The position numbers were made by a program, and so were the translations under genes. Shown here one piece after another: positions 1-64,000 of a DNA stretch of 64,000 bases. The DNA comes from Ascaris suum (Eukaryota; Nematoda; Chromadorea; Rhabditida; Ascarididae), in NCBI GenBank assembly GCA_013433145.1, contig CM024176.1, forward strand, positions 7,612,520-7,676,519, read 5' to 3'. Position 1 is the stretch's first letter, and every line of letters begins with the position of its first letter. The notes below the pieces were generated by a model. It had not been told where the DNA came from. It saw only the letters and a program-made list of their open reading frames with translations, and did not search any database.

Positions 1-42
1 TTGTTTAACTTCATCATTTCATCCCAAGTGATTTTGCTTTAG

Positions 43-21242
<21,200 letters not shown>

Positions 21243-21352
21243 CATTTAAATACCTCTCGTTTAGCCATACTGCTATCGCTTGTCGAACTATTTGCTTGCG
21301 TGTGACCGACGCAGAAATATTGTCTCGTTTTGCTCGAAAGCGATTTGTCACG

Positions 21353-21358
21353 AATAAA
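21353..21358 (+). terminator. Polyadenylation signal AATAAA of locus A
   Basis: A canonical AATAAA hexamer lies 111 nt after the TAA stop at 21240-21242, a usual 3' UTR length in nematodes. It supports 21242 as the real end of the transcript's coding part. Confidence 0.6.
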
Positions 21359-23540
21359 TGCTGACCTGTAGAATTTCCTCCCAATCTTTACTGTTGTTAT
21401 TTGCATTTTCAATAGGAGGAAAAATTCACGATTACCTTCCGCAGAAGATTTTGAAGGGTAAAAAGGTGTTAGTTTCGGGCATGCTAGAGGGAAGATCTTT
21501 CTGCTATGGAATCACTTTCAGCTGCAATGTTCGATATTAGAGCAAACTGTGCGAAACGATAAAATTTATGGCTTTTAATGATCCAAGAATCGTGTGCAAC
21601 ATTTCATAGTTTTATGCTGAGATCTGCTCGAAGTCACTGCAGCTGATGTTCACTTCTGAAGGCATTCCAGTGGATAGTTACTTTCATCTGTGCTCACTTC
21701 TCATCACCATCATCTTTGAATACGACTCCAAGGAAGATCAACCTGGAAATTAGCCTTTTAAATGAAGCATCCCGCACCTCTTCTTTGTTCTTGAAAAAAA
21801 AAGAAGATCAGCTAAAGGAGTTCAAGGAACTAATTGGCTGCACTTCAAAAGATTTGATGACATTTTTTTCGCGATTTCAGCTCTTCAAAAAAGAAAAGCT
21901 CAAAAACTCTCTCAGCAGGGGATACGTTCAACAGCCATCTCTCGCACTGCTCGTCCTCTCTCGTTTCTTGTTTCGCTCTTCTTTGGGTCCTCTGCGGAGA
22001 ATTACCAACACGTCGAAGGCAAAGCTGTGCGGTTCCTTCGCAGGTCATAACATTTGCCCTCAGACAGGTCGTAACATTATCAAATGATTGACAACAAAGC
22101 TAATTTCCTGATAAATTTCGGTTTCAATTTTCCTGCAGTGTATAGAGCGGGAAATCCGTCATCTCGCAGTCTCGAGTCGATGACATATAATCGTGGGTAA
22201 ACTGGTGCAGCTATGACAGCGTATGGCCGGAAGCGACGACACCGAACTCCTGGAAAGGTTCTATTGCAAGCGTTGGCATAATCAGACCCTCGATTCCATT
22301 TGGTGCAATTGGCCCCTCGTTAAAATCTGCAAATTATGCAACAGACGCGACCCCCTGTCCTCTGTCTGTCTAGGGCAAACACTGAAATACACTTTTCTGA
22401 AACTACTGAATTGAAATTACGCTATAAACTCGTTTGGCTGAGCAACTCATCGGCAACGGCTAGCACAGCTATGCAACAAAAGTTGAATTGAGCATCATTC
22501 ATTTATCTGCCGATCGTTCAGCGGAACAATAGTTTGCTGAAGAACGATGGATATATAAGATTCAATGATTTTGCTCGAATCATAAACCGATATGAATTCT
22601 TTCACTTCCTTGTACCAGGGTAGCCGGTTGATAAAACAGCTAAGGGTAATAGAAAAATCCTTCAATAGTGCGTTTTAATTACAACCAACCAACTGTGCAA
22701 AACGCTGAAAAAAAAGCAGCTGCTACATTACATTGGATCGAAACGAAAGGAAAATTGACGTACGAATGACTACTTTGAATGAAGAAAATGGTCGAATGAT
22801 AGTGAAAACAGATTACTCATAGCGTAGATTAATCTCAGCAAATTTTAGAAAATTTGGAGGATAGACAGAGATGACCGATATGCGAGCAAGTACACGCATC
22901 AGCAACCTCTTTTGTGGGTGGAATTGAACTTATCATCATTTTCACTGCATGACTATAAGAGTAACGCAGCACATAGAAATATATCATCTGATGATGACAA
23001 GTACCTAGTTGATCTACCGATTACCTTAACACCTATGACGTGCTGCCTTAAAGTTGAATTCAAGATTAGTTGTGTTTGATTAGTTTATTTGTGCTCATAT
23101 CTCACTAGGACAACTGAGTCGTCTACGCGTTGAAATGCTCCTTCGACGAAAGACTATTCATTGCAATGTTTCATATTTCTGCTATTTTTAGTGCGATACA
23201 TTCCACGAGACTTTAGAAATGCGTTGTTCAATGCAACCGTTTATACAAATACATAACCAAACAATTTTATTGTGGAACGTACTGAATCTGCTCGCCACAT
23301 GCGGGAGAAGTGGTTCGGTCAGAGAATAAATGTACATTGCAAGCTCGACTATAGATAGGTGTCGATAACTCAACACGGTTATGACTCATGATGAAAGCGG
23401 TAGTGAGATGTGATCATATGCCGTTGTTATGCGCAAACTATTCATCGCAATAGCTTTCATGGCTTCTTAGTCGAAACGTCGAAACTTTGGGACACAGAGT
23501 ACAAATAAATAAGTGGACTCTGTCGGAGACGAAGATATTA
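21359..23540. other. Intergenic region after locus A, no gene assigned
   Basis: There is an open frame of 123 codons at 21716-22087 on + (Lys-rich start, no recognised domain) and a GC-richer patch at about 21920-22380, which may be repeat-derived. I see no splice-connected exon set, RNA gene or M1 fragment. Confidence 0.4.
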
Positions 23541-23544
23541 TTAG

Positions 23545-23700
23545 CAAAAAGCAGGCAGGATTTTCGGAGAACTCCAGAATGACGGAATGAGATCATTACA
23601 TCAAAATAACTGCAGGATAGAGCAGATGAATTAACGACTCAGCTGCGTGTTGCCTTCGCTGATCACGAAGAGGCCTTCAAAAGCATTATTTAGGGTGCTT
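23545..23700 (+). mobile_element. Degenerate reverse-transcriptase fragment, RTE-like
   Basis: Read with frame changes and stops, the + strand gives AGF, a degenerate middle, then DRADELTTQLRVAFADHEEAFKSI. This matches the order of the RT motifs that end in F-x-D-x-x-K-A-F-D-S in RTE/Jockey-like elements (here FADHEEAFKS). No flanking endonuclease or clear ends are seen. It is probably an old 5'-truncated copy. Confidence 0.35.
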
Positions 23701-26700
23701 TCAAGATAGCCTATTAACCACGCGATGCTTGGATATTCTGAAGAAATTAAACACTGATTGCGGAGATGACGCTATTTTCGTAAAAAACATTCTTTGCATT
23801 CCGACTGGAAACGTCTCGAACACAAAGACATTATTTCACCGCAACTGCTTATTGCGGTCCCCCTAATACGGTAGCGAGCACAGTCAACGTAAGAACGCCG
23901 CAAACGTAAATGAATCGCGATTTCGCCGCATCGGAGACGCGCATGAAGTTTTGGTAGCCACCGTGACTAGCGATCAGTCTGAACGCATGCTGCAGCCAAC
24001 TGTCGAAGAAAACAGCAAGGTAGGCCTAAAAATGGAGCGCAGCAGAACAAGTACCTGCGTTCAAATGCATTGCGAAAAATGCGAATGATGGCAGCTAGGA
24101 ATGGTTGAGCTGAAAGAGTAGATGTGCAACTTGATCCAGTCGTGATATCTTCTGGTCCTCATTAAATCAAGTTCTTTTACCAAACTGTGCAGGAAATGAT
24201 CCTTGAAAAATAATTCTGTCGCATAAAACGTACCCAGGCATTTCCATCGCTTCAAGTTTTTTTTGACCGCAAATCAATAGCGCAAAGAAAGACACACCCA
24301 CAACATGGAGCAAACGCCATCCTAATACAATAAGCTTAGAGATAGCATATTAAAAAAAGAACCAAGTACATCAACTTTTTCGGCGTGAAATGACCGCGTT
24401 AATGTCCTTTCGAAGCCACAAATGAGCGGCGTTCTGTTGATAAGTGTTGCCTGATGAGCGGCAATACTTACTTGCATGCGCTGTTTGTTATGCTATCAGT
24501 CACCGGCACTTCACACGTGGCAAATCGAAATAAACAATTTTTTGAAACTCCAATCCATCAAAGAGAGTTTTTCAGTTTCGATTCTGCACTTATCAGGCAA
24601 ATAAGAACAGGTAGAACTCTTTGATATGAGGACTGAACAGCGTACTGCTCACAACTACAACTTTCAATTTACTCCTATTTTGCACATTTGAACGAGTCAG
24701 TTTATACATTGAAATCCTCAGCAAGATATGTTCATAACTCGTAATAGGTGGCTTAAATGTACAACGTTTAACCAGAAAATCGCCTGCTCTCGCAGAATAG
24801 ATACTTTGTGCATCGTGCATGAGATGAAGTACAAACACTCACTCTGGTGAAACGAAACACAAATGCAAACATACAATTCCTGCCATTCCTTACGATATTG
24901 CCGGCTGTTGTTAAGGGTGGTTATCACCGATGAATACCTAAAACACATCTCAGCTTTCACAAAAAAATGTTGCTCCAAAATGTTCCGTTATTAGTCCATA
25001 CGGTGACCGACAGCCGACAGATGGGATTCATGTGCAATTGGTCCTACTGCTTCTTGGAAACTGTGCGCGACCGCAGTGAGATGGATTTCTCGACCGTCAC
25101 ATGGAAGGACACCTTTGATTTCATATTTCGAAAGGCTCAAGTAGGGAGTAAAAATAGCCCATTGGAAGGTTTTTAAAAATCGCCGCATACAATAAAAGCA
25201 AGGGGAACCGCATTGAATACGGCAACAGCAATGCCATATATTAACTGCATAGTTGATGCGTTGCAGTAAACCACTAATAGCAATGAACTGATGAGCACTA
25301 TAGAACATTAGAAAATAATTTGTGGAGCATCATATGAAGAAGTTCTTTTTTTTTTCAAAGTGGAAAGAAATTAAATGCAAATTTTCTGCTTGAGGCGAAA
25401 CTTCACAGCAATAGAAACTGCCTATTAAATTCAACTCACAGAAGAGTATTTAAGTTTTCACGTGTCACAATCCCTCACCCTGACGGGGTCATTAAGGATG
25501 CGCAATGTTGATAAGAGGCATTTTTATGCGAATTCGAGGTGTTTTTGCAAGAATTTCATTGCATTCATGAGTTGAATGGGTCAAAAAATCAACACATTAT
25601 TACGTGCGTTCCAATGTCTAGTGACATATCTTGGAAATGGTAGATCCAGTGGAGTAAATACTAAGTTTATTTGTCTCACTACTAAGAACATCTTCACTCA
25701 AAAAACAATTTATTTAAACATATTTATGTGCAAATTTATAAAATCAGAAACTGAAAATATAGAACTTGAGTCATGAGATCAACAATTATGATATAGAGGG
25801 GGGATATGATAACGTGAGTGTGGAAGTACATCTACCTTAAGCGCTAAAATTTTTGCACTCGGCTATCAGTAATCGGCAATCAAAGTCCATGCGTTTTCAA
25901 AGTTCGTCGCAGGATCCATGTGGTCTAAAATGCATTTCGATCAGTTGCAAAATTTCGACCATCCAGATGTTTAACTGTTATCACTGCAACCAAAATTAAT
26001 GGATCGTTCTGAATTATATGCGTTTTGCAGATGCAATGCTTTAGAAGCGAAGGAAAATAATTGGACTTGGTGGTTGATCGCATTTTATTTCGTTTGAATG
26101 ACGCAGCTCCCTTCTGCAATTCTGTCGTCATCGCTCTTTAATGCAATATGTTTCGTTGTCAAAACACATAACACATCCGCATATTACGACTGCAATCCTC
26201 TGGATGTAACTGACAGCATGATGGCTCAATTCTATTTCCTAGTTGCCTCACACTTTAAATAGAGATACTCAAACAACACAATTCCCTAAAACATCCTTCA
26301 ATTTGCACTCTAATACCATCTTTCACATCCAAGGGCCTTATATTTCACGCATCCTCCGAACATTATTTCTCAACCATGACAATATTCTCCCTTATTATCA
26401 TGTACACAAGCAATAGAGGTGAAAATTCTTGTAGGATCAACTAAATTTTGTTGGAAGTCAAAAAATAATGGAACGTGCGCTGTTCACTACTGTATTGGTT
26501 AAAGATTTTTGAACGACTCAGCAAGCAATGCACTTGACACGTTCTCCTTTTATTATCAGTACAAAAACTAGCTGATTGTTTAATGCTGATGCAATCTGAG
26601 AAGCTCATTTCTTCATTCGAGCGTCGACTATCTACAGAGCGGAAGGGCAGGTTCAGAGTATTGCCCATTCGCCACCTTCGGATAGCGCCCGATGAGAGTT

Positions 26701-27470
26701 TTTGTGCGTTGTCTGGTGCAAATCTTTTGCATCGCATCCATCTGGCAGCCAATCGATGCCATCAAAACAACGAATCGTGAGTGCCTCTGTCTACTTCATT
26801 TTTCTTAATTGGTATCTTAATTTGGACGTTAAGCACCTATCATTTAGTAGAACTTCATTGTCTACGTGAAATTATTCGATGCATAGAAATCCTCACCGCT
26901 GGCTAACTGCGTAGAGTCATTTTCCCGTTGTTATAGTACGAAGAAATGCATTAATTGCGCTGCAGCATGTTTGAGCATATAACTCTATAAACAAGTAACA
27001 AAGGAAGTCTTAGTTCAGCGTCGAAAGTGTCGCACAACACAGCGATTTCGACAATTGGGAAACTCTGTTTATAAACTTGAAGTTTTTTCATGGATCTCTT
27101 GCAAATTTATTTGCGAGACATTTGTGGTATTGGCCGTAGGAGCATGGACACATAAAAATTCACAGTGAGCAAGAAAATTAAAGATAGCGAAGAATGCAAG
27201 ATGGGGGAATAATATAGCTATGAACATATTGAAGAGAAAATAAATTGTGTCTATTTCACTTCTACTCGACTAACAGCGGCTGTCATTTGGCACAGCAATG
27301 TAGTCGTTCCTTAAAATTCACGAGTCGCAAAAATTTCCTCAATGTTCCTCGCCGGATTATTTACTTTTATGCGATTAAGAAAACAAAAGCAATGAAAATC
27401 ACACTTGGTAGATGCGGAAGTCGTTTTCGTTTGGTCCGGTGCCCTTGGGAATGATCGCAAACGGAGAAAA
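23701..27470. other. Intergenic region upstream of locus B
   Basis: About 3.8 kb holds only short overlapping open frames. The most coding-like is 26583-26776 on +, which ends at a good donor (GTGAGT at 26777), but neither strand gives a recognisable product. It could be a 5' untranslated exon of locus B. A second open pair lies at 24967-25308. No promoter motif is clear. Confidence 0.3.
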
Positions 27471-61956
<34,486 letters not shown>

Positions 61957-62136
61957 GTAAGTTCTGTTATGTTATTGCATTCATTTCTTATTTGTCGACC
62001 ATAGTTGTTGAATTCTGTTCTTGTAGGCATCGTAACCTTCTGTCCACCTTCTTTTTTATTAATTTACCAAGAATTTTGTACTCAAGCTTAGTAATTGTGG
62101 TAGCGCGAAGACGGTAACGAAGTTGTTTTACGACGT

Positions 62137-63040
62137 TCACGACAGCAACAGATTCGCAAATCTCTTAAGGAAGTTAACGTAATCCTTGTATATAGCGCTA
62201 TCAGAAATGTCCCAATGCTCCTCGGTTTTAACTGCTCCTAGGAAGGTGGAGTCGAATTGTTTGATCCTTTCTCGACGGAGTGCTTTTCTTCGAAAAATTT
62301 TGCCCTGGAAACCGAGTATAAATTTCGCTCTTAAGAGACGATGATCCGAATGTACGGATACGGCCGATTCCTGTATTACGGCTATATCCGTCACCAATCT
62401 TCGCTTTTCTACAAGAACGTAATCGATTCATCGTCAGATCCAGCATTTCCTTCGCCTTTTAATGGAAAAGGAATTCGTAGCATACAGCTTACCAGCCTCG
62501 ACGATGTCTGCAAGTCTCCTACCCCTTTCGTTTCTTTTTCCAATCCCGCAGTTGCCAATATATTGTTCTGATTTCATTCTTGTTACCAGCTTTGCATTAA
62601 AATCGCCGAGGATTAGCACGAAGGTCGACTTTCTTTGAACGATGCCCTCCAATCTTTCGTAAAACCGTTCAACTTGCTCATTGTCCGATGCAGTTGCGGG
62701 AGCATTGATTGCGGTTATTTTAAGTGTTGTCCTCTTGCGGCAGTCATGACCAGCACACCGAGACGTGAAGAAATCATCTCACACGATACAATGTTGCTCG
62801 CTGTTTGAGGCCATAAGATGAATATAACGCCCCCAACTCCTCCTTCGGCAGCTCTCAGCCTAACTTATGTACCATATATCAATTTTGCTTTCAGTTCTCT
62901 CCTTCTTCTGGTCTCGTTGATTGCCAGGATGTCGATGAGGAACTTTGTGATGATTTCTAGCAGTGACAGGTCGATCAAGTGAACGCTGTTAAGTGTCCTT
63001 ACATTGCAGTGTGTCCCTACATCTGATCTTGGCCTCGTTT
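62137..63040 (-). mobile_element. RTE-clade retrotransposon endonuclease region, inverted and decayed
   Basis: On the - strand an apurinic-type endonuclease domain can be read from about 63020 to 62137 with frame changes. In order: CNVRTLNSVHL, LAINETRRRRE, GGVGGVIF, ITAINAPATASDNEQVERFY, VLILGDFNAKL and VHSDHRLLRAKF. GDFNA and SDHRLL are the usual catalytic motifs of EEP-type endonucleases in RTE and related LINEs. At least one stop and one frame change make it non-functional. Its N-terminal end faces the reverse-transcriptase part on the opposite strand. Confidence 0.75.
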
Positions 63041-63149
63041 TTAAGTGCCCTTATATCGGAGTTTGACCTCATTTGCCTCATTTGCTTCGGAGATAACACC
63101 CAAAAAATAGAAGAAGCGATAGGTGCCTGAGGCAAAAGAAGGCCGTTGG

Positions 63150-64000
63150 CGAGGACCGAATACGCACCGAAGAAATCCGAAGTGGTGGAGACACGCTTAC
63201 AAAAGCGTTGAGTATTTGGTTTTTGTGGTATCTAAAAGCAAGGAAGATTCCAGCGGAAAGGAAAAGGTCAAGAACAATGTTGATGCCCAAAAAATGGAAC
63301 CATGAAGGCTAGCAATTGTCGTCCCATATATCTGCTATCACATGTCTACAAAGTCTCCATGAGGGTTATCTATAACAGAAGTGCAACCAGTATATGTTCG
63401 CATCAAGAATGAATCACCCTCTTTGAAACACCACACCAACAGGAATAAAAATCGGAAGAGGCAAAAAAACAAGAAGGCATTTGCTCCCCGAAAGCTTCAT
63501 CAGCTCTCGAAGAAGTCTTCAGAAAGATGCAGATTGCAGCTGGTTTTCGATGGCGAGGAACTCTAGATGCTTCTCTTTGCAGACTACATGGTTCTCGTTG
63601 CCAATGACCCAACAAATTTGCAATATTGACTGAACGAGTTCAACGAAAATGTCAAGAAAATTGGGCTCAGCATTCACAACGGCGAAACAAGTGGATGAAG
63701 AATGCATTCTGTCCTGAGTTTCCCATGAAGCTCGGCATTGAGAACATCGAATTCGTGGAACAATGTGTACACTTAGGACAAGCTATGCAAATGAGCACTG
63801 ACTTGGGTCACGAACTGAGCAAAAAAAGAGCGGGGCGGCTAGCCTTCACCAAGCTCAAGGACGTCTTCTATGACACAAAGATAACAGTGTCCGTGAAAGC
63901 AGAACTCTTCAGTTCCACGGTCCACCGTGTTCTTTCCTATAGCTGCGAAACGTCGAACACCGCACTCGCTGAAGAAAACAAATTAGCAGCGACCCGGCGT
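63150..64000 (+). mobile_element. RTE-clade reverse-transcriptase region, decayed, runs off window
   Basis: On the + strand, in three frames: IRTEEIRSGGDTLTKAL, WYLKARKIPAERKRSRT, SNCRPIYLLSHVYKVSMRVI, then LLFADYMVLVAND (the F-A-D-D catalytic box, here FADY), KIGLSIHNGET, and a C-terminal part with FVEQCVHLGQAMQM, DLGHELSKKRAGRLAF and AELFSSTVHRVLSYSCET. These are successive RTE reverse-transcriptase segments in the correct order. Stops, frame changes and the loss of the second Asp of FADD mark it as dead. The C-terminal end continues past 64000. Confidence 0.8.

Noticed and set aside
26441..26780. Two overlapping frames on opposite strands as a gene
   Set aside because: Neither has a recognisable product or an exon partner. 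Kept only as a note in the intergenic entry.

Overview
The window looks like nuclear DNA of a parasitic clade V (strongylid or hookworm-like) nematode. The grounds are a moderately AT-rich background, short exons of about 70-220 nt, TTTCAG-type splice acceptors, an AATAAA signal about 110 nt past a stop codon, RTE-clade non-LTR retrotransposon debris, and the gene content. The assignment is inferred, because nothing in the sequence names the species. I found no rRNA, tRNA or CRISPR features.

One gene family dominates: M1 zinc aminopeptidases (gluzincins) of the APN/ERAP/H11 type. Two tandem paralogous loci lie on the + strand. Locus A (from before position 1 to 21242) enters the window in the ERAP1-like C-terminal domain of its first peptidase module and continues into a complete second module. 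Locus B (about 27471 to beyond 61956) has a complete first module, from a candidate signal-peptide exon onward, and most of a second module. In both loci the last exon of module 1 is 124 nt long, ends in phase 1 at a GT donor, and is followed by a module-2 exon that starts with the two complementary bases. I therefore read each locus as one gene encoding a two-module polypeptide of roughly 1,870-1,900 residues, not as two separate genes.

The exons were worked out by aligning the four modules to one another. Exon lengths agree closely between A and B. Locus B keeps intact GAMEN, HEXXH-X18-E and Y-x-K-G motifs in both modules. Locus A module 2 keeps the zinc ligands but has GAEEH in place of GAMEN, a 1-nt deletion in one exon, and a GC splice donor. 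It may be losing function or changing role.

Layout: 1-3962, locus A module 1 (C-terminal part); 4508-21242, locus A module 2; 21359-27470, intergenic with retroelement debris; 27471-47277, locus B module 1; 47526-61956, locus B module 2; 62137-64000, an RTE element with inverted 5' part inside the next locus B intron. Other elements are a 356-bp solo LTR with target-site duplication (47914-48269), two long (TA)n microsatellites, several perfect hairpins, a decayed small secreted-protein-like gene on the - strand (10133-10352), and some unassigned candidate exons within introns.
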